Shown piece by piece: positions 7,886-16,573 of a DNA stretch of 64,000 nucleotides; the first letter of the stretch is position 1, and each line of letters begins with the position of its first letter. Under the pieces are notes generated by a model that was not told the origin of the DNA, searched no databases, and worked only from the letters and a program-made list of their open reading frames with translations. A program made the translations under genes and the position numbers. Source of the DNA: Sulfomarinibacter sp963741385 (lineage in GTDB: Bacteria; Acidobacteriota; Thermoanaerobaculia; Thermoanaerobaculales; Sulfomarinibacteraceae); assembly GCA_963741385.1 (NCBI GenBank), contig CAVUHO010000014.1, positions 310,001 to 374,000 of the forward strand, read 5' to 3'.

Positions 7886-10444
7886 ATGCTGCACCACGTG
7901 CGACTCCGCTATCTGGCTGCGTCAGCGGTTCTGATGGCTGCCCTGGGCGCGGGCGCCGAAACCCCGGTCGTCAGGATCGGGAGTTGGGTGGTTCTCGGAC
8001 CGTTGCAGGTGACGGCGCCGGCCTTTGACGACCTCGACGATGACGGGCCCGCGGGAGGGATTCTGGAATCCGCATCGCTGCCGGATCTGCGGCAGCTGCC
8101 GGTGGCGGAACAGGCGCTCGAAGGATTTGCGATGCCGGTGTCGTGGCGGGTGGTCGAGAGCGGCGCCGATGGGGTGGTGAAGTTCGCGAAACCCGCCGCG
8201 GAGGACGGCCGCGGGACGGCGTTGGTCTGGCTTGCCACCTCGGTGCGGACGACCCGCTTCGTGAAGGCGAAGCTCGATGTGGACTGTGACCATCCGTGGA
8301 AAGCGGTTTTCGACGGAGAACCGGTCGATCCTGACGACCTCGACATCGGGCTCGAACCGGGAGACCACGTCCTGTTCGTGGCGACGGCGTTCGACCCCGA
8401 GGCCGGGAGCCCGTGGACCATTTCGGTGGCGGTCAGCCCGGAATCGCCGGGTTCAGTCACGGGCGATCTCCGGCACGAGCGCGAGCTCGCCATCCTGGAT
8501 GTCATGGACGCGGCCACGGTGACGTCGTTCGACCTGTCGCCGTCGGGCGACCGGGTCGTGCTGTCGCTGTCGCGGGTCCGCGCGGGCGGCAGCGAGCCCG
8601 AGTCCTGGGTGGAGCTGCGTTCGACGGCTGACGGCACGCTGTTGCAGAGCTGGCACGGCGCCCCCGCCATGGAAGAGGTCCGGTTCGCGCCCACCGGGAA
8701 CCGGCTGTCGTACGTCTCTCGAGACGCCAAGAAGAAAGCGACCCTGTGGCTGGCCGACCTCGACGAGGGGACCGCGAAAGAGGTGGTCGAAGGGGTCGTA
8801 GACTGGGCCGGCTATCTGTGGTCGCCGACCGGTACGGCCGTCGTCTTCAACACCACCAGGAAACCGGAGAAGAACGAGAGCGGCGTCAAGCGCCTGCAGG
8901 GGCTGCTCGACCGGATGGCCGACCACCGGAACGTGGACGAGCTTCACCTGGTCAACGTCTCGAGCGGCGTGCAGCGCCAACTCACTGCGGGGAAACTGAG
9001 CTGTTCCGCGGCCGCGTTTTCGCCGGACGGATCGAAGCTCCTGGTGACCCGTGAGGTCGAGGACCTGTCGCGGAGGCCGTACACGCGAAACGAGGTGTGG
9101 GTGCTCGACGTCGCCACCGGCGGCGCCCGCAAGCTGCGCGATTTCTGGTGGCTGGGCGGCATCGAGTACGCCCCGGACGGACGCCGTCTGCTGGTGCGCG
9201 CCGGGCCGAGCGAATTCGGCGACGCGGGGATCGCGGTGGAGTCGTCGGACCCGGTCAACGACTTTGACGGGCAGCTCTTCATCTGGGACCCGGAAACCGA
9301 CGAGGTCGAGGCGATTACCCGGCAATTCGACCCAGCGGTCACCGAGGCTCGCTGGCGCCGGTATGACGGAGCGATCATCGTGCTCTCGCTGGACGGAGAA
9401 CTTCAGTCGCTCTTCAGGTACGAACCCGACGGCGGGGTATTCTCCCCGATCGATACCGGCATCGAGAGCATCGATTCGTTCGCCGTCGCGCTCGACGGGC
9501 CGGGGGTGATCGCCGAAGGCTCCTCGGTGTGGCAGCCGCAGCGGGTGGTGGCGGCTGAAGACGCCGACCACCCGCTCCGTCTTCTTCTCGAACCCGCCGC
9601 AGCGAGGTTTTCAAATGTGCGCCGGGGCGAGGTCCGGGAGTGGAACTTCACATCGACCGACGGCCGGGAGATTCCAGGACGGATCTACTACCCGACCACC
9701 TTCGATCCGGATCGGCGGTATCCCGCGATCGTCAACTACTACGGCGGCACGTCGCCCATGGACCGGAGCTTCGGCGGACGCTACCCCGCCGAGTGGTGGG
9801 CGGCCAACGGATACGTGGTGTACGTGCTGACGCCCACCGGCGCGTACGGGTGGGGGCAGGAGCAGTCAACGGTGCACGTCAACGACTGGGGCGAGGTCAC
9901 CAGCCGTCAGATCATCGAGGCCGCAACCGCGTTCCTCGGGGCCCACCCGTTCGTCGACGCCAAACGCGTCGGCTGTATCGGCGCCTCCTACGGCGGTTTC
10001 ATGACCATGAAGCTGGTCACGGAGACGGATCTCTTCGCGGCGGCGGTCGCTCACGCGGGGATCTCCGCACTCTCGTCGTACTGGGGGGAGGGCTACTGGG
10101 GCTACAGCTACGGGGCCGTGGCCAACGCCGACAGTTTTCCATGGAACCGGCGGGATATCTTCGTCGACCGCAGCCCGCTCTTCAACGCCGACAGGGTTTC
10201 GACGCCGATCCTCCTGACCCACGGGGACGCGGACACCAACGTGCCTCCCGGGGAGAGCGATCAGTTCTACGCCGCACTCAAGCTGCTCGGGGTCGAGGTC
10301 GAGTATCTGCGGGTGGCCGGGCTCGGCCACCTGATCATGGAACACGACAAACGGGCCCTCTGGTCGAAGAGCATCGTCGCCTGGTTCGACCGCTGGCTCA
10401 AGGGCGAGCCGCAGTTCTGGGATTCGCTCTACCCCGAGGATTAG
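7886..10444 (+). CDS. Secreted S9-family prolyl-oligopeptidase-like serine peptidase
   Basis: The protein has 852 residues. A signal peptide ends near A-G-A-E (about residue 23). The middle holds beta-propeller-like WD40/PD40 segments (S-P-S-G-D-R-V, F-S-P-D-G-S-K-L, Y-A-P-D-G-R-R-L). The C-terminal alpha/beta-hydrolase domain carries the triad Ser701 (G-A-S-Y-G-G), Asp783 (H-G-D-A-D-T-N-V-P) and His815 (G-L-G-H-L-I). This is the architecture of acylaminoacyl- and dipeptidyl-peptidases of family S9, so it probably cleaves peptides in the periplasm. ATG 7886 follows AGGAGGG and begins the signal peptide. Confidence 0.92.
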   Translation: MLHHVRLRYLAASAVLMAALGAGAETPVVRIGSWVVLGPLQVTAPAFDDLDDDGPAGGILESASLPDLRQLPVAEQALEGFAMPVSWRVVESGADGVVKFAKPAAEDGRGTALVWLATSVRTTRFVKAKLDVDCDHPWKAVFDGEPVDPDDLDIGLEPGDHVLFVATAFDPEAGSPWTISVAVSPESPGSVTGDLRHERELAILDVMDAATVTSFDLSPSGDRVVLSLSRVRAGGSEPESWVELRSTADGTLLQSWHGAPAMEEVRFAPTGNRLSYVSRDAKKKATLWLADLDEGTAKEVVEGVVDWAGYLWSPTGTAVVFNTTRKPEKNESGVKRLQGLLDRMADHRNVDELHLVNVSSGVQRQLTAGKLSCSAAAFSPDGSKLLVTREVEDLSRRPYTRNEVWVLDVATGGARKLRDFWWLGGIEYAPDGRRLLVRAGPSEFGDAGIAVESSDPVNDFDGQLFIWDPETDEVEAITRQFDPAVTEARWRRYDGAIIVLSLDGELQSLFRYEPDGGVFSPIDTGIESIDSFAVALDGPGVIAEGSSVWQPQRVVAAEDADHPLRLLLEPAAARFSNVRRGEVREWNFTSTDGREIPGRIYYPTTFDPDRRYPAIVNYYGGTSPMDRSFGGRYPAEWWAANGYVVYVLTPTGAYGWGQEQSTVHVNDWGEVTSRQIIEAATAFLGAHPFVDAKRVGCIGASYGGFMTMKLVTETDLFAAAVAHAGISALSSYWGEGYWGYSYGAVANADSFPWNRRDIFVDRSPLFNADRVSTPILLTHGDADTNVPPGESDQFYAALKLLGVEVEYLRVAGLGHLIMEHDKRALWSKSIVAWFDRWLKGEPQFWDSLYPED

Positions 10445-10494
10445 GGAACAAGACTCCGCCGGATAACGTTGCGTGGGTCGAAGGGAACCACCGG

Positions 10495-11079
10495 ATGCAA
10501 ATAGCCCGATGTCTTGTGATCCTCGGTCTCGCAGCCCTGATGGTCGCCTCGGCGGCCGGGCAGGACGGGGAAGATGAGGCCAGGGTACTCTTTATTGCGA
10601 GCGATGACCAGGGCACGGTGTGGGCCAACCTCAGTCTCGCGTTGCAGAATCGATCCGACGCCTATCTACCGATGGTGGTCGGCGTACAGAACAACTCGAA
10701 GAATGAAATCAAGTTGACTCGAGAGAGCTTTCAGCTGGTTGATATGGACGGGGTGGTGTATTCCATGCCGTCCGTCAAAGAGTGGCGCAAGAGCTACAAG
10801 AGGATCGTCATCGACCGGCGGTTGTTGTCGACCGGCGGCATCCCGTGGGAGGTGTGGTACCAGAGCGGGCGATTCGCGAGATCGAATTTCTTTCCCGATC
10901 TGAGCGGCAGCCGCGGCAACACGACGATCAACACCATCAATCTGCGCACCGGCTACGGAATGGTTGACCTCATGTATTTCGAGCAGCTGCGCGCGCAACA
11001 GGCAGACCGCCCCTTCATTCTGGTCGTCCAACCCGAGGGGTGGGAGGTCCCGATCAGGCTTCGGTTGTACCTGAATTGA
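10495..11079 (+). CDS. Secreted protein of unknown function
   Basis: The gene encodes 194 residues starting with a clear signal peptide (I-A-R-C-L-V-I-L-G-L-A-A-L-M-V-A-S-A-A-G-Q). The mature part looks beta-rich, with a segment on unmodified surface-type residues (V-Q-N-N-S-K-N-E-I-K-L) that recalls DUF4352-like or immunoglobulin-like periplasmic domains, but I do not recognise a family. It follows the S9 peptidase by 50 bases on the same strand and may share its transcript. A GC-rich GCCGGC inverted repeat lies just after the stop. Confidence 0.6.
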   Translation: MQIARCLVILGLAALMVASAAGQDGEDEARVLFIASDDQGTVWANLSLALQNRSDAYLPMVVGVQNNSKNEIKLTRESFQLVDMDGVVYSMPSVKEWRKSYKRIVIDRRLLSTGGIPWEVWYQSGRFARSNFFPDLSGSRGNTTINTINLRTGYGMVDLMYFEQLRAQQADRPFILVVQPEGWEVPIRLRLYLN

Positions 11080-11200
11080 CTCAAGCCGGCGCTGCCGGCG
11101 AGCCTTGGAGAACCTCCCCGGCGGGTAGCGGCGGTGCTTGGCATGTGATAGATTTCACGTGCTCGGCGGAACCCGCCGAATACCTGATTGGGAGTTGATG

Positions 11201-12442
11201 ATGGCCCGGATTCAACCATTTCGTGGGTGGAGGCCCCGGCCCGACGTTTGTGCAGCGGTGGCAAGCCCGCCGTATGACGTCCTGTCGAGCGCCGAGGCGA
11301 GGGAGATGGCGGCGGACAACCCGCTGTCGTTCCTCCGCGTGGTCAAGCCCGAGATCGATCTCGACCCGGATATCGACGTGTACTCGCCCGTCGTCTATGC
11401 CACCGGAGCGGCCAATCTGCGCCGGCTCATGGACGATGGGGTGCTGATCCGCGACCCCGCTCCGGCGCTCTACCTCTATCGCCAGCGGATGGGCGACCAT
11501 GTGCAGACCGGCCTCGTCGCCGGCGCCAGCGTCGACGAGTACGAGGCCGACCTCATCAAAAAGCACGAGCACACGCGGCGGGTCAAAGAGGACGACCGTA
11601 CGAACCACATCGACGCTCTCAATGCCAACACCGGTCCGGTGTTTCTGACCTACAAGGACCGACCGGCAATCGACCGTCTGGTCGAGCGGCTCACCGCCGT
11701 CGAACCGACCTACGACTTCGTCGCTCCCGACGGCATCCAGCACGTGCTCTGGGTGATCGACGATCCGGGCGACCGCGACGCTCTGGTGAAAGAGTTCGCA
11801 CAGGTTCCAGAGCTCTACGTGGCCGACGGCCACCACCGCTCGGCAGCCGGGACCAGGATCCGGGCGATGCGCCGCGACGCCAACCCCGCCCACACCGGGG
11901 AGGAGCCATACAACTACTTCCTTTCGGTGATCTTTCCCGACAATCAGATGAAGATTCTCGACTACAACCGGGTGGTCAAGGACCTCAACGGTCTGACGGC
12001 CGGCGAGGTGGTCGAAAAGGCCCGTCAGCACTTCGAGGTCGAGGCGGCGGGGGACGGACGACCCGACGGCGTGCGTTCATTCGGTATGTACCTCGACGGG
12101 AAGTGGTACCGGTTGCGGGCACGACAGGCCAGCATTCCCGAAGACGACCCGGTGAACCGGCTCGACGTCGCCATTTTGCAGAACAACCTGCTGGCTCCGG
12201 TGCTCGGGATCGGCGACCCGCGCTCGGATGAGCGCATCGATTTCGTGGGCGGCATCCGCGGCCTCGGCGAACTCGAAAAACGGGTGAACTCCGGTGAATG
12301 GGCCGTGGCGTTCGCGTTGCACCCGACGTCCATCGACCAGCTCTTCGCGGTGGCGGACGCCGGTCTGGTGATGCCGCCGAAGTCCACCTGGTTCGAACCG
12401 AAACTCAGATCCGGCCTGATCGTCAGGCCACTCGTCGACTGA
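11201..12442 (+). CDS. DUF1015 family protein
   Basis: This 413-residue protein shows the DUF1015 pattern: an N-terminal R-I-Q-P-F-R-G-W-R-P, S-P-P-Y-D-V, then K-K-H-E-H-T, and V-A-D-G-H-H-R in the middle. The family is frequently encoded beside serA and serC, as here, and is thought to be linked with serine metabolism, but its activity is not established. Two ATGs occur at 11198 and 11201; GGAG at 11191 is better spaced for 11201. It leads a likely DUF1015-serA-serC operon ending at the terminator at 14464. Confidence 0.88.
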   Translation: MARIQPFRGWRPRPDVCAAVASPPYDVLSSAEAREMAADNPLSFLRVVKPEIDLDPDIDVYSPVVYATGAANLRRLMDDGVLIRDPAPALYLYRQRMGDHVQTGLVAGASVDEYEADLIKKHEHTRRVKEDDRTNHIDALNANTGPVFLTYKDRPAIDRLVERLTAVEPTYDFVAPDGIQHVLWVIDDPGDRDALVKEFAQVPELYVADGHHRSAAGTRIRAMRRDANPAHTGEEPYNYFLSVIFPDNQMKILDYNRVVKDLNGLTAGEVVEKARQHFEVEAAGDGRPDGVRSFGMYLDGKWYRLRARQASIPEDDPVNRLDVAILQNNLLAPVLGIGDPRSDERIDFVGGIRGLGELEKRVNSGEWAVAFALHPTSIDQLFAVADAGLVMPPKSTWFEPKLRSGLIVRPLVD

Positions 12443-12461
12443 CGAGGACGGGGAGGAAACG

Positions 12462-13343
12462 ATGAAGATACTCATTTCCGACGCATTCGATCCGTCGCTG
12501 CCGGCCAAGCTCGAGGCTTTCGGGGAGGTGATCGACGACAAGGACCGTCTGCCCGAGGTCGACGTCGTCCTCGTCCGATCGAAAACCAAGTGCACCCGGG
12601 ACTATATCGACCGGGCCGCCAACCTGCGCCTCATCGTCCGTGGCGGCGTCGGGCTCGACAACATCGATGTCGAGTACGCGCGCTCCAAGGGCATCCAGGT
12701 CTTCAACACCGCCGAGGCCTCCGCGGTGGCGGTGGCCGAGCTGGCCTTCGCGCTGATGATCGCGGTGCCGACCCGGATGGTGGAGGGGCACGAAGGCATG
12801 AAGCGCCGGGAGTGGCTGAAGAAGCAACTCAAGCGGACCGAACTCATGGGCAAGACCCTGGGTCTCGTCGGCGCCGGGAATATCGGCACTGAGCTGGCGC
12901 GCCGCGCCATCGCCTTCGGGATGCGGGTCATTGCCTACGACCCGCTGTTGAAGGGCCACGAGTGCGTCGATCTGGTCAGCCTCGACGAGCTGTTCGCACA
13001 GTCGGACTACATCTCGCTCCACGTGCCGCTCACCGACACCACCCGCGGCATGATCAATACCGACACCATCGCCAACCTGAAGGACGGTGTCGTGATCATC
13101 AACACCGCCCGGGGCGGCTGCGTGGTGGAGGATGACGTGGTCGCGGCCCTGAAATCGGGCAAGCTGCGCGCTTACGCCACCGATGTGTACTCCTCAGACC
13201 CACCGGATGCGTCCTGCCCGCTGTATGACGAGCCCAATGCCATCATGACTCCGCACCTCGGCGCCTCGTCGAGCGAGAACATGCTTCGGATCGGCGACGT
13301 GGTGGTTCGAATCCTCGAAGACTTTCAACAGCAGACCGCATAG
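12462..13343 (+). CDS. serA: D-3-phosphoglycerate dehydrogenase, short form
   Basis: The 293-residue enzyme oxidises 3-phosphoglycerate with NAD in the first step of serine synthesis. It has the D-isomer 2-hydroxyacid dehydrogenase layout: NAD-binding G-A-G-N-I-G, catalytic-type Arg in N-T-A-R-G-G, and H-L-G-A-S at the active-site His. It ends right after the catalytic domain, so it lacks the ACT or allosteric domains of longer SerA forms and is probably not feedback-inhibited by serine through an ACT domain. Its pairing with serC ten bases later fixes the role. Confidence 0.9.
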   Translation: MKILISDAFDPSLPAKLEAFGEVIDDKDRLPEVDVVLVRSKTKCTRDYIDRAANLRLIVRGGVGLDNIDVEYARSKGIQVFNTAEASAVAVAELAFALMIAVPTRMVEGHEGMKRREWLKKQLKRTELMGKTLGLVGAGNIGTELARRAIAFGMRVIAYDPLLKGHECVDLVSLDELFAQSDYISLHVPLTDTTRGMINTDTIANLKDGVVIINTARGGCVVEDDVVAALKSGKLRAYATDVYSSDPPDASCPLYDEPNAIMTPHLGASSSENMLRIGDVVVRILEDFQQQTA

Positions 13344-13353
13344 GAGGCCCACA

Positions 13354-14439
13354 ATGAGCCAAACCTGGAACTTCTACGCAGGCCCCGCCATCCTGCCCGC
13401 TCCGGCCCTCGCACGGGCGAAGGCGGACATTCCGAACTGGGAAAACACGGGCATGTCGGTGATGGAAACCTCCCACCGCTCGCCGGAGTACGACGAGGTC
13501 CACTACGGGGCCATGAAACTCCTCGCCGAATTGCTGGGGTTGGACGACGATCACCAGGTGTTGTTTCTCCAGGGTGGTGCGTCTACGCAGTTCGCCATGG
13601 TGCCCATGAACTTCATCCCGAAGGGCGGTTCCGCCGACTACATCAATACCGGCGCATGGTCGCAGAAGGCCCTCAAGGAAGCGAACATCGTCGCCAGCGG
13701 CCGCGTCGCGGGTTCGAGCGAGGCGGAGGGCTTCAGCCGCATCCCGAAACAGGCGGAACTGGATCTCGACCCGAAAGCGGCGTACGTTCACCTCACCTCG
13801 AACAACACCATCAAGGGGACCCAGTATCACGCCTTCCCGGAAACCGGTGCGGTGCCGTTGGTCGCCGACATGTCGTCGGACATTCTGTGGGGGCCGTTCG
13901 ACGCCAACCGTTTTCACCTGATCTACGCCGGCGCGCAGAAGAACATCGGACCTTCGGGGGTCACGATCGTCATCATCCGGAAATCGTGGCTCGAGCTGGC
14001 GAACAAGGGTCTGCCCACCATGCTCTCGTATGCCACCCACTCGAGCAAGGACTCCCTGTACAACACGCCGCCGACCTTTGCCATCTACATGGTGCGGAAT
14101 GTGCTCGAGTGGCTGAAGGCGAACGGCGGTCTGGCGGCCATGGAGAAGACCAATCGTGCCAAGGGTGACCTGCTGTACCGGGTCATCGCCGGGAGTTCGG
14201 ATTTCTACCGGAGCCCGGTCGCCGAAGACAGCCGCTCGTACATGAACGTGGTCTTCCGCCTGCCCTCGGAAGAGCTCGAGGCAAAGTTCGTCGCCGAGTC
14301 GAAGGCCGCCGGCATGGTCGGCCTCAAGGGCCACCGCTCGGTCGGCGGCTGCCGCGCGTCCATCTACAACGCATTGCCGCTCGAGGGCGTGCAGGTGCTG
14401 GCCGACTTCATGAAGGAGTTCGCCCGCACCAACGGATGA
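13354..14439 (+). CDS. serC: Phosphoserine aminotransferase
   Basis: At 361 residues this has the normal SerC length. It starts W-N-F-Y-A-G-P-A, carries the substrate-site H-R-S near residue 42, and the PLP-binding Lys in Y-A-G-A-Q-K-N-I-G-P-S-G. It converts 3-phosphohydroxypyruvate and glutamate to phosphoserine, directly after SerA. No serB phosphatase is present in this window. Its stop lies 24 bases before a rho-independent terminator, marking the end of the operon. Confidence 0.96.
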   Translation: MSQTWNFYAGPAILPAPALARAKADIPNWENTGMSVMETSHRSPEYDEVHYGAMKLLAELLGLDDDHQVLFLQGGASTQFAMVPMNFIPKGGSADYINTGAWSQKALKEANIVASGRVAGSSEAEGFSRIPKQAELDLDPKAAYVHLTSNNTIKGTQYHAFPETGAVPLVADMSSDILWGPFDANRFHLIYAGAQKNIGPSGVTIVIIRKSWLELANKGLPTMLSYATHSSKDSLYNTPPTFAIYMVRNVLEWLKANGGLAAMEKTNRAKGDLLYRVIAGSSDFYRSPVAEDSRSYMNVVFRLPSEELEAKFVAESKAAGMVGLKGHRSVGGCRASIYNALPLEGVQVLADFMKEFARTNG

Positions 14440-14463
14440 GGGCTGCGAATCCGCCGAATTTCC

Positions 14464-14490
14464 CGGACGGGCTGCGGCCCGTCCGTTTTT
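14464..14490 (+). terminator. Rho-independent terminator after serC
   Basis: A perfect 9-bp stem, CGGACGGGC (14464-14472) with GCCCGTCCG (14477-14485), loop TGCG, is followed by TTTTT. It closes the DUF1015-serA-serC operon, 20 bases before the next gene. Confidence 0.92.
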
Positions 14491-14509
14491 GTTGCGCTAC
14501 CATACATTC

Positions 14510-15292
14510 GTGAAACGACTCGTCATCGCCGACGCGCACGTCGGCCAGGGTAGGGACGACTGCCGGGCAATGACCTCGCTCGTGGAAAGCGCCGCGGCCG
14601 GGGGTGCGGGGGAGATCATCTACCTCGGCGACGCCTTTCAGTATCTCATCGGGATGTCGAAGTTCTGGACGACCGGGGTCCTGCGCGTGCTCGAGACCTG
14701 GCGGGAGGTGAGGGCAGCCGGGTTGCGCATCGGCATCGTCGAGGGCAACCGCGATTTTTTTCTCGACGAACCCGACCTCGCCGCCGAGATCGACTGGAGC
14801 GCCCGCCTCTACGAGTTCGAGTCGGCCGGACGTCGATTCCGCCTGGTCCACGGTGACCTGGTCAACCCCCGCGATTTCCAGTACCGGTTCTGGTCGACGA
14901 TCTCCAAATCCGCGGTGGCGCGTTTGTGGGCCCGGCTGCTGCCGCGTCCGGCCGCCGTCGCCATCGTCCGGCGGATGGAGGCCCACCTCGCCAGGACCAA
15001 CCGGAAGTTCCGCTACACCAAACCCATCAACGACCTCGAACGGAGCGCCGCCGAGGCCTGGGCGGCGGGTGTTCAGACGGTTTTCTGGGGCCACTTCCAC
15101 ACACCGTGGATGTGCCGCGACGGCGATCATGAGGCCCTCATCATTCCCGCCTGGCTGGAAAACCGGACCAGCGTGCTCGTGGATGCGGGCGGCAGGTGGT
15201 CGCTGGTCGACGACGAACTCCAGTCGAGCGACCTCGTCCTCGACGGGGGTTTGATCAGCGGTCGGGGCTCTCCCGGCGGCGGTGGGCCGTGA
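14510..15292 (+). CDS. LpxH-like calcineurin-family metallophosphoesterase
   Basis: This 260-residue protein has all metal-site motifs of the family in order: D-A-H near the N terminus, Y-L-G-D, G-N-R-D-F, H-G-D and G-H-F-H. The G-N-R-D-F form (Arg instead of His) is characteristic of UDP-2,3-diacylglucosamine diphosphatases (LpxH), which cut the pyrophosphate of UDP-diacylglucosamine in lipid A synthesis. lpxB occurs in the same window, which fits. GTG 14510 was preferred because it directly precedes the first beta strand; the upstream TTG lies within the terminator. It overlaps aroA by four bases. Confidence 0.75.
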   Translation: MKRLVIADAHVGQGRDDCRAMTSLVESAAAGGAGEIIYLGDAFQYLIGMSKFWTTGVLRVLETWREVRAAGLRIGIVEGNRDFFLDEPDLAAEIDWSARLYEFESAGRRFRLVHGDLVNPRDFQYRFWSTISKSAVARLWARLLPRPAAVAIVRRMEAHLARTNRKFRYTKPINDLERSAAEAWAAGVQTVFWGHFHTPWMCRDGDHEALIIPAWLENRTSVLVDAGGRWSLVDDELQSSDLVLDGGLISGRGSPGGGGP

Positions 15293-16563
15293 CGCCGCGT
15301 GTGGTGGCCGGGCCGGTGACCGGCCTTGCCGGAACGGCCGATGTACCGGCGTCCAAGAGCCTCTCCAACCGGGCGCTGATCGCCGCTGCGGTGGCCGGCG
15401 GCGGGCGGGTCGTCCGGCCTCTGGACTGTGACGACACCCGCGTACTGGCGGCCGCGCTTGCCCAGGCCGGGTGGGGCGTCGACTGGGGACGCGACATCGA
15501 GATCGGGCCGCGGACCCCGCGCGTCGATTGCACCGAGCTCGACCTCGGCGACTCCGGCACGGGCGCCCGCCTGGTGCTGGGGCTTTTGGCGGCGAGCCCC
15601 GGGCGGTGGCGGGTGGACGGCAGCGCCCGGCTTCGCGAACGTCCCTTGGCACCTTTGCTGCGGGCTCTCGAGGCTCTCGGCGCGCAGCTGACGTCGTTGG
15701 ACGACCGGCTCCCGGTGGACGTGGTGGGGGTTGAACTCGAGGGTGGCCAGGTCGAGATCCGCCCCGAGGTTTCCTCCCAGTTCGTCTCATCAATGTTGCT
15801 CGCCGCGCCCCTCATGCGAAACGGTCTCGTACTCGAGGTGACGGGCCCCTTGCCCTCTGCCCCCTATCTCGACCTCACGATGGATGTGCTGCGCGCGTTC
15901 GGCGGCGATGTCTCCACAGGCCCGGACCGGCGCCGGTGGCGGGTCGCGCGAGGGCCCCTGCGACCGGTAGCTTTCGAGGTCGAGGGCGACTGGTCGGCTG
16001 CCGCCTTTTTCCTCGCGGCCGCCGCGGTGGCCGGGGGCGCGGTGGATGTCGGACCGCTGGATCCGGCGAGCCGCCAGGGCGACCGGCAGGTGGTTCGGAT
16101 GCTGGTGGACGCCGGACTCGAGGTCGGGTGGACCGGGAATCGGCTGACCGCCCGCGGTCCCGTCACCGCGCCTCTCACCGCGGACCTCGAGCAGTCACCT
16201 GATCTCTTTCCGGCGCTGGTCGCGGTGGCGGCGTGCGCACCTCCGGGTTCCCGGTTCAGTGGGATCGATCACCTGGCCCACAAGGAGAGCGACCGACTCG
16301 CGGTCATGGTGCACAATCTCGGACGTCTCGGTGCGGAATGTTCGTGGGACGGTCCCCACCTCGTGGTTGAAAAAAACCTCCGGACAGACCGTGAGTCGAC
16401 CCGGGACGTGACGGCGGCGGGCGATCATCGAATCGCCATGGCGATGGCGGTTGCAGCCCTCGGCGCGGGTCCCCTCACCCTCGACGACCCGGACTGCGTG
16501 AGCAAGTCGTTCCCGGGCTTCTGGACGACGTGGGAACGGCTGACCGTGCCGGCGACCGGGTAG
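15289..16563 (+). CDS. aroA: 3-phosphoshikimate 1-carboxyvinyltransferase (EPSP synthase)
   Basis: The 424-residue protein makes EPSP from shikimate-3-phosphate and PEP in aromatic amino acid synthesis. Visible motifs are S-K-S-L-S-N-R near the N terminus, D-S-G-T-G-A-R (the L-G-N-A-G-T loop region), K-E-S-D-R-L for substrate binding, and G-D-H-R-I-A-M. The GTG start overlaps the preceding stop as GTGA, so it is translationally coupled to the lpxH-like gene. The variant D-S-G-T loop differs from the N-A-G-T of the common class, and I cannot tell its inhibitor sensitivity. Confidence 0.94.
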   Translation: MTPRVVAGPVTGLAGTADVPASKSLSNRALIAAAVAGGGRVVRPLDCDDTRVLAAALAQAGWGVDWGRDIEIGPRTPRVDCTELDLGDSGTGARLVLGLLAASPGRWRVDGSARLRERPLAPLLRALEALGAQLTSLDDRLPVDVVGVELEGGQVEIRPEVSSQFVSSMLLAAPLMRNGLVLEVTGPLPSAPYLDLTMDVLRAFGGDVSTGPDRRRWRVARGPLRPVAFEVEGDWSAAAFFLAAAAVAGGAVDVGPLDPASRQGDRQVVRMLVDAGLEVGWTGNRLTARGPVTAPLTADLEQSPDLFPALVAVAACAPPGSRFSGIDHLAHKESDRLAVMVHNLGRLGAECSWDGPHLVVEKNLRTDRESTRDVTAAGDHRIAMAMAVAALGAGPLTLDDPDCVSKSFPGFWTTWERLTVPATG

Positions 16564-16573
16564 GGAAGAGACG

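Noticed and set aside
13243..14334. 363-codon reverse frame opposite serC
   Set aside because: It lies entirely over serC and the end of serA, with no motif or ribosome binding site.
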